Origin: Anaerocolumna sp047777345
GTDB taxonomy: Bacteria > Bacillota > Clostridia > Lachnospirales > Lachnospiraceae
DNA length: 64,000 nucleotides
Reading direction: 5' to 3'
Assembly: GCA_047777345.1 (NCBI GenBank)
Contig: JBKEEJ010000003.1
Coordinates: 124,001-188,000 of the forward strand
The position numbers and the translations under genes are program-made. The stretch's first letter is position 1. The number at the start of each line of letters is the position of its first letter. The notes beneath the pieces are model-generated. The model was not told the DNA's origin. It worked only from the letters and a program-made list of their open reading frames with translations, and made no database searches. This document shows, in pieces, positions 1 through 8,646 of this stretch.

Positions 1-99
1 AACCGGTTTCACAAAAATAAAGGTTAATATACATATCACAAATAAGATCCGAATGATACCTGGTGTGCTTCTGATGTGCTTGTTAAAAAATTTATTCAT
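1..99 (-). CDS. fliP: FliP flagellar export protein, N-terminal fragment
   Basis: Only the first 33 codons are present; the gene runs off the left edge. The reading frame opens at an ATG (99) 12 bp after the fliO stop and encodes a short basic start (MNKFFNKHIRS) followed by a hydrophobic stretch, as expected of the cleavable signal peptide of FliP. FliP forms the core of the flagellar type III export gate with FliQ and FliR. The assignment rests mainly on position: fliO is followed by fliP in Bacillus and Clostridia. No FliP-specific motif lies in the visible part, so the call is an inference. Confidence 0.6.
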   Translation of the reverse strand, partial: MNKFFNKHIRSTPGIIRILFVICILTFIFVKPV

Positions 100-111
100 G
101 AATACCAACCT

Positions 112-510
112 TTACTGCTGATCAGAATTCTGATCATCTTTATTTTTTCCCTTTTGATTTTTTAGTATCAAATGAAACACTTCTTTAAAATTACCAGTTT
201 GGCTTTTGCTCACTTCCGGTAACTTAATGTCACTTTCGTTAAGTTCCGCCAAAAATCGAATATCATCCTTACAGATTGCAATTACAAAATATCTTGATCC
301 TACCTGAATCAGCTGGAGATATTTATTCTGCGCAACTTTAAAGGTTTCCAGAACTTTAAAGCTACTTGTTTTTGTCATACCCATTTTTACTCCGCCTACA
401 AGACGGGTGGTATAATAGGTAATAATTAATATAAAAATAAATAATATACTGACGCCAATCAATTGGAGAAAGTTATCCCAACTTGACGTTCCGATAGCTA
501 AAATCATCAT
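112..510 (-). CDS. fliO: FliO-type flagellar export assembly protein (FliZ of Bacillus)
   Basis: A 132-residue protein with one membrane segment (about residues 12-36) followed by a small soluble domain and a very charged C-terminal tail (KGKNKDDQNSDQQ). This is the FliO architecture: FliO helps assemble the FliP ring of the flagellar export gate. The start at 510 has an AGGAG Shine-Dalgarno 5 bases upstream. It lies between cheY and fliP, the usual place in clostridial flagellar operons. FliO sequences diverge strongly, so order and topology carry most of the weight. Confidence 0.8.
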   Translation of the reverse strand: MMILAIGTSSWDNFLQLIGVSILFIFILIITYYTTRLVGGVKMGMTKTSSFKVLETFKVAQNKYLQLIQVGSRYFVIAICKDDIRFLAELNESDIKLPEVSKSQTGNFKEVFHLILKNQKGKNKDDQNSDQQ

Positions 511-540
511 ACCAGCTCCTATAACAGAACCGGATTATCC

Positions 541-586
541 GGAGCATGCATCCGATTACCGTCATTTTCAAAGTGCAGAATGCTCC
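541..586 (-). other. Inverted repeat between cheY and fliO
   Basis: The 7-bp arms GGAGCAT (541-547) and ATGCTCC (580-586) can form a stem in the mRNA between cheY and fliO. A second perfect palindrome, CCGGATTATCCGG, abuts it at 529-541. There is no U-run after it on the minus strand, so it is not a standard terminator. It may be an mRNA processing or stability element; no function can be shown from sequence. Confidence 0.35.
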
Positions 587-621
587 TCCCCTACACTTAA
601 TATCCGTGGACTGCATAAATT

Positions 622-984
622 TCAGCCCACGGCTTTTCTTACTGCCTCAAGAACCCTGTCTGCCTGAAAAGGCTTCACAATAAAATCCTTTGCTCCAGAT
701 TGAATCGATTCAATAACCATGGCCTGCTGACCCATAGCGGAGCACATAATAACATTTGCAGACGGATCCACTTCTTTTATTTTCTTTAAAGCCTGTATAC
801 CATCCATTTCCGGCATAGTAATATCCATCATAACAAGATCCGGTTTAGTTTCATTGTATTTTTCAATTGCTTTAATACCGTTTTCTGCTTCACCAACAAT
901 GTTATAGCCGTTTTTTGTTAAAATATCTTTAATCATCATTCTCATAAACGCAGCATCATCACATATTAATATACTTTTAGCCAT
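622..984 (-). CDS. cheY: Chemotaxis response regulator CheY
   Basis: A single receiver domain of 120 residues with no output domain. The acidic pocket D9/D10, phosphoacceptor D54 (in MMDITMPEMDG), S82 and K104 (in VKPF) are all present, so it should be phosphorylated by CheA and bind the flagellar switch. It sits just downstream of fliY, whose product carries CheY-P phosphatase motifs, so signal and off-switch are co-transcribed inside the flagellar operon. Length and motifs match CheY of Bacillus and Clostridia. Confidence 0.95.
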   Translation of the reverse strand: MAKSILICDDAAFMRMMIKDILTKNGYNIVGEAENGIKAIEKYNETKPDLVMMDITMPEMDGIQALKKIKEVDPSANVIMCSAMGQQAMVIESIQSGAKDFIVKPFQADRVLEAVRKAVG

Positions 985-1060
985 TACTCATTCTCCTATC
1001 CTATTGTTTAATATATTAGCTATTGCTGAGTACTGTTTTTAATAATCAGCCAAATCGTCT

Positions 1061-2209
1061 TTACTTAACGATTTCTGTAACTCTGATGCCAAAGGATTCT
1101 TCGATAACAACAACCTCACCTTTTGCAACATACTTACCGTTAACCAATACATCAATAGGTTCACCTGCAAGTTTGTTTAATTCAATAATTGTACCCGGAG
1201 AAAACTCCAGTATTTCTTTTATGGATTTAGTGGTTCTCCCTAACTCTACAGTTACCTCAAGGGGAACATCCATAATTAAGTCAATATTCTCCGGCTGGGC
1301 AACTGTATTCTGAGGAGCTACAAAAGGTTGAAATTGCGCTGGCTGGACATTTATATCCTGAACCGGTGGCGTCATACCATTCATCCCCCCATACATATTT
1401 TGAACGCCCTGCTGCATATTGGGCATCTGCCCCTGCATCATGCGCCCAGTGTTCGACACATTGTTAAATGTATCAGAACTTTTTTCATTTCCTTGTGTTT
1501 TATTTTCAGATACCTTTGTAGTATCCTGTGGTTCTTTTATAAATTGCTTAAATATATCTTTAGCAAAATCAACGGGATACAGTTGCAATAATTCGCTGTC
1601 AACCAAATCACCTATTTGCATTTTAAATGCCACTTTGACAAAGCGTCCTTTTAAAAATGATGCAATATCCGATGCGTCTATTGTTTCATTCATATCAACC
1701 AGTTTAGCCAGGGGCGGGCTGATATCAACTCTTTTTTCTAACATAGAGGAAATGGATGTGGATGCAGAACCCATCATTTGGTTCATTGCCTCACTTATAG
1801 CGCTTAAATGCAGATCAGTCAAATCGCCTTCCATAATGGAACCATCGCCACCCATCATCAGATCAGTAATGATTTTTACATCGTCTTCTTTCATAATCAA
1901 AATATTATTACCGTCTAACCCGTCTTTATAATATATCTGAATAAAAACGCAGGGCCTGGTATAATCGTTTGCCAACTCATCCCATGTTCCGTAGGAAACC
2001 ACCGGAGTTGTAATCACTACTTTCTGATTAACCAGGGAAGACAATGTGGTTGCCGCTGTTCCCATACTGATATTTGAAAATTCACCAATTGCATCTTTTT
2101 CAGCATCCGTTAATAATTCCGATTCCTTATCTGCATTTGCACTGTCTATGTTAGAATTCATCCCACTTAGAAGCGCATTAATCTCTTCCTGAGATAACAT
2201 ACCATCCAT
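1061..2209 (-). CDS. fliY: FliY, flagellar C-ring protein with CheC-type phosphatase domain
   Basis: A 382-residue fusion of three parts. A short N-terminal segment (MLSQEEINALLSG) resembles the CheY-P-binding peptide of FliM. A CheC-type domain (about 35-215) has both E-x2-N phosphatase motifs (E43/N46 and E140/N143). After a linker rich in Asn, Gln, Met and Pro (about 235-305) comes a C-terminal FliN domain (about 305-382). It replaces FliN in the switch ring and dephosphorylates CheY-P. The start lies 6 bp after the fliM stop, indicating translational coupling. FliY of B. subtilis is of similar size. Confidence 0.95.
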   Translation of the reverse strand: MDGMLSQEEINALLSGMNSNIDSANADKESELLTDAEKDAIGEFSNISMGTAATTLSSLVNQKVVITTPVVSYGTWDELANDYTRPCVFIQIYYKDGLDGNNILIMKEDDVKIITDLMMGGDGSIMEGDLTDLHLSAISEAMNQMMGSASTSISSMLEKRVDISPPLAKLVDMNETIDASDIASFLKGRFVKVAFKMQIGDLVDSELLQLYPVDFAKDIFKQFIKEPQDTTKVSENKTQGNEKSSDTFNNVSNTGRMMQGQMPNMQQGVQNMYGGMNGMTPPVQDINVQPAQFQPFVAPQNTVAQPENIDLIMDVPLEVTVELGRTTKSIKEILEFSPGTIIELNKLAGEPIDVLVNGKYVAKGEVVVIEESFGIRVTEIVK

Positions 2210-2215
2210 ATTCTG

Positions 2216-3193
2216 TTACTCCTCTCTTAAAATTGATGAAATTCTTACCGCATAAGAGTCTGAAGCTGCTCCCGGCAATGCTTTGAATTTTTTTATACTA
2301 CCTACATATACATCCAGCTCATCCTCTACCTTGGTGTTTAACTTAATGATGTCGCCAACCTGCAAACCCAAAAAATCATTAACAGATATTGTACTCCTGC
2401 CAAGTATTGCTTTAATTGGTATCTTAGCTTTTGAAATAGCAACTTCTATTAAATCCTTGTATGATTCATCATCTTTTGTACGCATGGTTGAAAACCAGTA
2501 TTTCGTATTTAATTTATCTATAACACTTTCCAGACAGGCATAGGGCAGACACACATTCATCATGCCTTCCACATTTCCTATCTTTATATTCATCGTTACA
2601 ATCGAAGTCATTTCACTCGGAGCTATGATCTGAGCGAACTGGGAATTCGTTTCTATACGGATCAAACGTGGTTCCAAATGAATAACGTTGCTCCATGGTT
2701 CACTTAAAAGATTGGTACAAACATTAAATATTCTTTCGATTAAAATTAATTCAATCTCCGTAAAGTCCCTTGATTTTTCAAGAGGTACTCCGTTTCCCCC
2801 CAACATTCGATCCACCATGGCATAACCGAGATTATCTGCTATCTCAATAATAATATTTCCTTCCAAAGGAGAAAAATCTACAATTCCCAATAATACGGGA
2901 TTAGACAAGGCATTTGTAAATTCAGAATAAGCAACTGCCTCAGAATTTATAACTTCAACCTGCACATTTTTTCTGAAATATGCCGGTAAATTTGTAGAAA
3001 GCAATCTCCCATAATGTTCAAATATAATTTCCAAGGTTCTTAGATGTTCTTTTGAAAATTTCGATGGTCTGGCGAAGTCGTAATTCTTTATTGGTTTTTC
3101 ACCATTTCCTTTAAACTCGTCCGCGTCTAGTTCGCCACTGCTTAAGGCTTTAAGCAGATTGTCAATCTCGTTTTGAGACAAGACGTCGCCCAT
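2216..3193 (-). CDS. fliM: Flagellar motor switch protein FliM
   Basis: A 325-residue FliM. The N-terminal peptide MGDVLSQNEIDNLL is the conserved CheY-P-binding segment, followed by the CheC-like middle domain and a C-terminal SpoA/FliN-like domain (about 245-325). The ATG at 3193 was chosen because GGAGG lies 8 bases upstream; the ATG at 3199 would be only 2 bases from it. FliM links FliG to FliY in the C-ring and sets rotation direction. It lies between fliL and fliY in the operon. Confidence 0.95.
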   Translation of the reverse strand: MGDVLSQNEIDNLLKALSSGELDADEFKGNGEKPIKNYDFARPSKFSKEHLRTLEIIFEHYGRLLSTNLPAYFRKNVQVEVINSEAVAYSEFTNALSNPVLLGIVDFSPLEGNIIIEIADNLGYAMVDRMLGGNGVPLEKSRDFTEIELILIERIFNVCTNLLSEPWSNVIHLEPRLIRIETNSQFAQIIAPSEMTSIVTMNIKIGNVEGMMNVCLPYACLESVIDKLNTKYWFSTMRTKDDESYKDLIEVAISKAKIPIKAILGRSTISVNDFLGLQVGDIIKLNTKVEDELDVYVGSIKKFKALPGAASDSYAVRISSILREE

Positions 3194-3263
3194 TATCATT
3201 ACCTCCCGGGTGATTACTTAATACTATATTAGCACATAGTTCGAACAAAATCACCTAAATATT

Positions 3264-3779
3264 TTATTCAACGACTATTTTCCCAATTGATATACTGATA
3301 ATAAAATCAGATTGAAACAGTTCCTGAACCTTCTTTAGTATTTCTTCCTTTATCTTTTCCTTATTGTCAAGAACGTTGTTAACCGTATATTTAGCAAATT
3401 CGTCGTTGACAATTTCTGTAATGGCACTTTCATTTGCTTCAACGGTAGGTTGTAAAGTTTTATAATCTTTCGATTTCGTGTTAAGTGAAAGAGATACGTA
3501 TACCTGAGCATAATGCTTCGTCGTATCATTGGCTTCAGGCTTTAGATTAATTATAATAGGATCTTTAATATCGTATACTTCGATATCTTCAATACTAACC
3601 TGGCTTTCACCATCTTCTGAATCACTTTCCAATTCCAGGTCAATGGCAGAAGCCACTTTTGAAATCAGATTATTTGTTCTGATTGTTGTGGGTACTACGG
3701 CAAATACTAAAACAGCCGTTAAAATCATATTAAGAATACCTAAAGCTAAAATAATGATTGTCAGTAAGTTCTTCTTCAT
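3264..3779 (-). CDS. fliL: Flagellar basal-body-associated protein FliL
   Basis: About 171 residues: a short basic N-terminus (MKKN), one membrane helix (about residues 5-28), an acidic linker (ESDSEDGES) and a periplasmic-side FliL domain ending in KIVVE. FliL forms a ring around the MotAB stator and supports torque. The neighbours motB and fliM agree. The start MKKN (3779) has a GGGAG site at good spacing; a start 4 codons earlier is possible. Confidence 0.9.
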   Translation of the reverse strand: MKKNLLTIIILALGILNMILTAVLVFAVVPTTIRTNNLISKVASAIDLELESDSEDGESQVSIEDIEVYDIKDPIIINLKPEANDTTKHYAQVYVSLSLNTKSKDYKTLQPTVEANESAITEIVNDEFAKYTVNNVLDNKEKIKEEILKKVQELFQSDFIISISIGKIVVE

Positions 3780-3829
3780 AATATCTCCCATCTGCCTTTA
3801 GCGGCAAGTTTTAATATTCTTTTTATTTC

Positions 3830-4642
3830 TTAATTATTTATATTATTATGAATCTTTATCTCAACCCGTCTGTTTTTTGCTCTGCCTGCGGCAGTATCAT
3901 TGCTTGCTACCGGGTCATATTCCCCTCGTCCGGTCCAGCTTAAAGTTTTGGGATTTAATCCCTTTTCTTCGATTAAATACATGGCAACATTGATTGCTCT
4001 GGCCGATGAAAGCCAGTTGTTGTCTTTATATACACTGTTGCTTTTCACCGGAACATTGTCCGTATGACCTTCGATCTCAATGTTGTAATCTTTATAAACC
4101 TGCAGAATATCGCCTAACTTGTCAAAAATTTTTAGAGCTTCCGGTTTAATATCTGCTTTTCCGGAATCAAACAGGATTGATCCCCGCAAAGAAATTTGAA
4201 CATACTGATAATTTGGATCCATACTCAGTTCAATATACTTACTGAGATTTTTTTTGTCCGCCATTTCACTAACATTATCGTAAATTTCCTGGGACGCTTT
4301 TTTATTTTCTTCCATAAGCACTTCCATGGCTTCAGATTCGTCAATGGATTCATTGGTCTTGCCTTGTTTCGTACTTTTCTCATTGACTTGGTTGGTATAC
4401 TGTTTTATCACATTAATACCAGTATTAATTAATCTTCCTTCTTTCTTGCCTGCCTCCGTATTGTTATAAATGCCAATAGAACTGGACATGGATTCCACAA
4501 ATTCCTTATATTTGGTCTCATCCACAGTGGAAAAGGCAAACAAAACAACGAAGAAACACAATAAAAGATTCATTAAATCCGCAAAAGTATTTAACCATGG
4601 AGTACCTGCACTAGGGTCTTCCTGCGCTTTTTTTCTAGCCAT
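3830..4642 (-). CDS. motB: Flagellar stator protein MotB
   Basis: A 270-residue stator subunit. The single membrane helix holds the proton-carrying Asp (D22 in NTFADLMNLLL). A plug/linker region follows, then a C-terminal OmpA-like peptidoglycan-binding domain with GHTDNVP (192-198) and the Arg-rich end AGRAKNRRVEI. It anchors MotA to the wall and carries the ions that drive rotation. Its first 8 bases overlap the motA stop, so the two stator genes are translationally coupled. Confidence 0.95.
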   Translation of the reverse strand: MARKKAQEDPSAGTPWLNTFADLMNLLLCFFVVLFAFSTVDETKYKEFVESMSSSIGIYNNTEAGKKEGRLINTGINVIKQYTNQVNEKSTKQGKTNESIDESEAMEVLMEENKKASQEIYDNVSEMADKKNLSKYIELSMDPNYQYVQISLRGSILFDSGKADIKPEALKIFDKLGDILQVYKDYNIEIEGHTDNVPVKSNSVYKDNNWLSSARAINVAMYLIEEKGLNPKTLSWTGRGEYDPVASNDTAAGRAKNRRVEIKIHNNINN

Positions 4643-5459
4643 TTATTTCACCTTCCTCAGTGGCATCATATTCGGCACGATGAGCAGGATTTAAGAAAGA
4701 TTTTAATTTTTCTTCAATAACCCTGGGGTTTTCTCCAGCCTGAATGGATAAAAGTCCTTCCACAATAACTTCTTTTAACACAATCTCAGAAGCGTTACTT
4801 GCTCTTAATTTGTTCAGTACGGGAATACAAATAAAGTTAGCAAGGATTGAACCATAAAAAGTTGTTACCAACGCTACTGCCATGTTAGGACCTATAGTTG
4901 AAACATCATTTAAATGTTTTAGCATATTAATTAACCCAATTAAGGTACCAATCATACCCCAGGCAGGGCCCATGGCAGACAGCTTGTCCCAAAAACCAAT
5001 TACACTATTATGCCTGCTTTCAATACAGTTTAATTCTGTTTCCATAATACTGCGAACCAGTTCCGGATCCGTTCCGTCTACAATTAGCAAAATCCCTTTT
5101 TTAAGAAACTCATCTTCAATATTATTGGCGGTTTCCTCCAGTGCTAAAAGTCCCTCTTTTCTGGCAACGTTTGACAATGCAATTATATTTCTTATGGTAT
5201 CTACATCATCATAATCCGGGGTTCTAAATATTAACCGAAAAGAGGCCACTTTGTCCAGATACGACCTGATACTTGGTTCCATGGTTAGCAGAGTGGTAAA
5301 GGAACCTCCAAAGGTTATTAATATGGAAGGAATATCAAAAAAGTTCAACAACTTTACAAAGTCCATACTCATGGTATCCTGATTAAAGACGATACCAAAA
5401 ACGACCAGCACAAAACCAATTAATAATCCTAATAATGAAGCAACATTCAAAACATTCAC
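4635..5459 (-). CDS. motA: Flagellar stator protein MotA
   Basis: A 274-residue integral membrane protein with four predicted membrane helices: two near the N-terminus (MNVLNVASLLGLLIGFVLVV onward), a large cytoplasmic loop, then two helices around residues 150-215 that include the conserved TIGPNMAVALVTTFYG segment. MotA surrounds MotB and turns ion flow into torque on FliG. It lies directly downstream of flbD in the common clostridial flgE-flbD-motA-motB order. Confidence 0.95.
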   Translation of the reverse strand: MNVLNVASLLGLLIGFVLVVFGIVFNQDTMSMDFVKLLNFFDIPSILITFGGSFTTLLTMEPSIRSYLDKVASFRLIFRTPDYDDVDTIRNIIALSNVARKEGLLALEETANNIEDEFLKKGILLIVDGTDPELVRSIMETELNCIESRHNSVIGFWDKLSAMGPAWGMIGTLIGLINMLKHLNDVSTIGPNMAVALVTTFYGSILANFICIPVLNKLRASNASEIVLKEVIVEGLLSIQAGENPRVIEEKLKSFLNPAHRAEYDATEEGEING

Positions 5460-5486
5460 CTACCTAACTTCAGTCTTTTGTACATA

Positions 5487-5675
5487 CTAACCTTGCGAAA
5501 AAAGTTCCTTTTTGTATAATTTTACAAGATTAATAATTTCTTGTCTACTCTCTTTAACCAGTATTTTTTTCCCAGTAGTCAGTGTAATTACCGTATCCGG
5601 AGTCTCTTCGATGGTCTCAATTAGATCACAGTTAATCGTAATACTTTGATTATTCATTTTTGTTACATTAATCAT
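5487..5675 (-). CDS. flbD: FlbD-family flagellar protein
   Basis: A 62-residue protein starting MINVTKMNNQSITINCDLIETIEETPDT and ending in a KLYKKELF helix. This is the FlbD/SwrD family, a small cytoplasmic protein encoded after flgE in Firmicutes; in B. subtilis SwrD increases motor power. Position between flgE and motA and the conserved pattern of hydroxyl and acidic residues support the call. It is not the Caulobacter FlbD regulator, which shares only the name. Confidence 0.85.
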   Translation of the reverse strand: MINVTKMNNQSITINCDLIETIEETPDTVITLTTGKKILVKESRQEIINLVKLYKKELFSQG

Positions 5676-5772
5676 AATAACCCCTTTCTTAAATACCGGT
5701 TCGAGTATAAGAACACATTTACATTTTATTTTACTGATGGCAGATTACTCTGCCATCAGTTTATCTAAGCAA

Positions 5773-7227
5773 CTATCTCTTTAAATTAATCAGTTCTTCT
5801 AACATTGTATCGGAAGTTGTGATAATTCTTGAGTTAGCCTGGAAACCTCTTTGTGTTGTGATCATTTCGGTAAATTCGGATGCCAGATCAACATTGGACA
5901 TTTCCAGCATACCGGAATTTATGGTACCGCCGGTGCTTGTAATATCAAGGCCAATACCGTCAAAGGTACCGGAGTTCAAAGTCTGGGCAAACATGTTTCC
6001 ACCAACGGACTCAAGACCTGCCGGATTATTAAATGTGGCAACCGCAATTTGACCCAATAATTTTGTATCACCATTGTCATAGGTACCATAGATCTTACCG
6101 GACGTATCGATTTTATATCCGGTCATTTTGCCGGCTTTCTTTCCGGCGCCTACCGTAGACACACCGGTATCTGTCACACTTCCCCTTTCAGGCTCTATAA
6201 CTGTTTTTCCGCCGTTTTCATACATTGTTAACATGGAAAAATCCACATTTACCGTTTCAAAAGGATTGGTTGCAGGCGTATTGTTTTTAATGGATAAATC
6301 AATGGATTTTCCTGTGGGATTAGTTCCAGAACCTATGCCCACAAAGCTACCGTCACTGGCATCAAACCTAAGCAAAGGGTCACCGGAATGGGTAAAGGAT
6401 TTTACCTTTCCTGTTTCCGCATCAATCTCGCCCACAGTATATTCTATTCCGGCAAAAGTAAAGCCGGTAAAGCCTGATTTTGTATATGTTTTGCCGTCAG
6501 ATGATAAGGTGGTAAAGATTGATTTTCCGTTAACATCCTGTATATCGTCTAGGGTCACATTATACTCATTGTTTGCCGATGTTTTGGTTACCCTTAAAAC
6601 AGCGGTATACTTTTGTCCCAGATTGTCATAAAATTCAAGATTAACTGTTTTTCCTGATTTTAACTGACTGTCATTATAGTCTATATTACCGGACAGATAT
6701 GTGTTTGTAGTCGCCTCCGGTTTGGTATACGTATTTTCCGGCGAAGTTATTCTTAATGGTAAAACAGTACCGGTTTTAATCTGGGTGGAATCATTGGGAT
6801 CAACCTTCCAGCCCATAACCCTGGCTCCACTGGGTGTAACCAGATTACCTTCCTCATCCAGGCCAAAAGCTCCGGCTTTGGTAAAGTAATTCGTTCCGCC
6901 ACTGTTTACTATGAAAAAGGCATCGCCTGATATCATAAGATCAGATGCGTTGTCCGTTCGCTGGGAACCGCCGGTTTTGGTTACGGATGTTGTAATTGAC
7001 GCAAGATTGGCACCAAGACCAATCTGCTTTGCATTTTGTCCACCTGCTCCCGTCTGATCGTTAGGTCCTGTTGCACTTTGCAGTGTCTGATAAAAAATAT
7101 CGGAAAAAGTTACGGAACTGCTTTTAAATCCCACTGTATTCACGTTTGCGATATTATTACCAATAACATCCATTTTGGTCTGGTGAACACGTAAACCGGA
7201 TACACCAGAATATAATGCTCTCATCAT
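5773..7227 (-). CDS. flgE: Flagellar hook protein FlgE
   Basis: About 484 residues. The N-terminal rod/hook signature MMRALYSGVSGLRVHQ, followed by MDVIGNNIANVNTVGFK, and a C-terminal coiled segment (MSNVDLASEFTEMITTQRGF) bracket a long variable middle domain, as in FlgE. It polymerises into the hook outside the cell. The start was moved inward to the ATG at 7227 because AAAGGAGG lies just upstream; the 14 residues before it do not fit the family. flgD and the hook-length protein fliK lie upstream in the operon. Confidence 0.93.
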   Translation of the reverse strand: MMRALYSGVSGLRVHQTKMDVIGNNIANVNTVGFKSSSVTFSDIFYQTLQSATGPNDQTGAGGQNAKQIGLGANLASITTSVTKTGGSQRTDNASDLMISGDAFFIVNSGGTNYFTKAGAFGLDEEGNLVTPSGARVMGWKVDPNDSTQIKTGTVLPLRITSPENTYTKPEATTNTYLSGNIDYNDSQLKSGKTVNLEFYDNLGQKYTAVLRVTKTSANNEYNVTLDDIQDVNGKSIFTTLSSDGKTYTKSGFTGFTFAGIEYTVGEIDAETGKVKSFTHSGDPLLRFDASDGSFVGIGSGTNPTGKSIDLSIKNNTPATNPFETVNVDFSMLTMYENGGKTVIEPERGSVTDTGVSTVGAGKKAGKMTGYKIDTSGKIYGTYDNGDTKLLGQIAVATFNNPAGLESVGGNMFAQTLNSGTFDGIGLDITSTGGTINSGMLEMSNVDLASEFTEMITTQRGFQANSRIITTSDTMLEELINLKR

Positions 7228-7307
7228 AATGAAATGACCTCCTTTATTTGTGCCGCCATACTTTCTCATTCAGTCAAAAGTATGAATGCTTCCCTAAGGT
7301 CCAGCAT

Positions 7308-7706
7308 TTACATAATTACGGCACCGTCAATATTTGTAAATACTTTTTCGTCACTGTCTTTTACAGCAGTTACAACTGTTTTGTTTTTTATGTTTACAAT
7401 AAATGCTATGTCATCTACCATGACCAGAGATTCATAGATTCCCTTCTCCTGGGCTTTTTTGGCACCGTTTTCCAGTCTTTCCAATTGATCTTGCGATAAA
7501 TCAATGTTACGGCTGGCTAATCTGTCATTGGCATGTTTTGAAAATTTTAATCCTCCGGTCTCTGTAACCTGTTGCTTTTCTAAAATTTCGCGAAATGACA
7601 GGCTGCTTTTGACAGTATCACGGCTTATTTCATTGTTCTTATTCTTTAAAAGCCGCCCGGTCATGACGTCAATGGAAGGGAAATTCGTCTGCGATATTGA
7701 ACTCAT
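7308..7706 (-). CDS. Flagellar operon protein of the TIGR02530 type
   Basis: About 132 residues starting MSSISQTNFPSID with GAGGG 6 bases upstream. The middle (LKFSKHANDRLASRNIDLSQDQLERLENGAKKA) and the end (SLVMVDDIAFIVNIKNKTVVTAV) match what is known of the conserved hypothetical protein between flgD and flgE in Firmicutes flagellar operons (YlzI/TIGR02530 type). The function is unknown; a role in hook assembly is only suggested by its place. No membrane segment or signal peptide is visible. Confidence 0.8.
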   Translation of the reverse strand: MSSISQTNFPSIDVMTGRLLKNKNNEISRDTVKSSLSFREILEKQQVTETGGLKFSKHANDRLASRNIDLSQDQLERLENGAKKAQEKGIYESLVMVDDIAFIVNIKNKTVVTAVKDSDEKVFTNIDGAVIM

Positions 7707-7798
7707 ACAAACCCTCATTTCTATCATGGAATAACCACGACAATGCCTGATATAATCATCAATCACACCACGTCAGGTCTGGCTTTAGAATAAGATGT

Positions 7799-8626
7799 TT
7801 ATACGGTATTGCCGTTTTCGCCAGTATCCGTTTCATCATCGGAAGCAGAATCATCACCAGTAGTCGTATCATCGTTTTCCGATGCCGTTCCTGTTACCGT
7901 AATAGTTATCTTACCGCTTACGGTAGTATATAAGGAATCGTCAAAGACGATTGTAGGTTTGTAAACACCGTTTTCCAGATTCATGAAAGCCTCTTTGCTA
8001 ATGGTAACTTTATTATCTGTTACGGTTACATATTTTGAATTTACAACCTCACCGTTTAAGATAACGGCAATATTATTCGCTACGGTATCACCAGAACCCA
8101 TATTGACTTCAAAGGTAATGTCCTTTGGATCCGATTTATCAAAGGTTTCCTTTACCTCTTTTGTAATATAGGGCAATCCTTGTTTTAATAAATATGTACT
8201 GTCGATAACCTGATCCAGCTGATCTAAGGTATATAAACTGCCACCGACAGATAATTTGGCTGTCCCGTTGCTTATAACAACATAGTCAACTGTTCCACTT
8301 TTTTTCGTTTCCTTGCCAGACGAATCCGTGGTTTTTACCACCACATTCATGCCTACCAGACCAAAGGCCTGTGAATTGGAATATGTCTGATTCAGATTCT
8401 GCAATTGTTCCAACTGGGAAAAAGTAGCCAGCTGAGCAACATATTCCGTATCCGTATTTGGATTTAGCGGATCCTGATATTTCATCTGGGTAACCAATAG
8501 CTGGAGGAATGCATTTTTATCCAGAGAACTTGAACTGGATGAGGAAGATGTGGTAGTGGTGCTGGTACTGCCAATAGAAGACTGGCTATTGTTTAAGCTT
8601 TCAATAAGCGAACTGATGGAACTCAT
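7799..8626 (-). CDS. flgD: Flagellar hook capping protein FlgD
   Basis: A 275-residue protein. A Ser/Thr-rich start leads into the conserved FlgD block LDKNAFLQLLVTQMKYQDPL and NTDTEYVAQLATFSQLEQ (about 35-80). A tudor-like/FlgD-Ig region follows (about 90-245). The protein ends in a very acidic tail (DDSASDDETDTGENG), an addition compared with short FlgD forms. FlgD caps the growing hook and interacts with FliK. AAAGGAGG precedes the ATG. Confidence 0.92.
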   Translation of the reverse strand: MSSISSLIESLNNSQSSIGSTSTTTTSSSSSSSSLDKNAFLQLLVTQMKYQDPLNPNTDTEYVAQLATFSQLEQLQNLNQTYSNSQAFGLVGMNVVVKTTDSSGKETKKSGTVDYVVISNGTAKLSVGGSLYTLDQLDQVIDSTYLLKQGLPYITKEVKETFDKSDPKDITFEVNMGSGDTVANNIAVILNGEVVNSKYVTVTDNKVTISKEAFMNLENGVYKPTIVFDDSLYTTVSGKITITVTGTASENDDTTTGDDSASDDETDTGENGNTV

Positions 8627-8646
8627 ATTATCCTCCTTTCTTTAAC

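Noticed and set aside
1023..1931. Plus-strand open frames opposite fliY (1023-1313, 1328-1591, 1419-1931)
   Set aside because: They are mirror frames of a well-supported gene, lack ribosome sites and show no domain.
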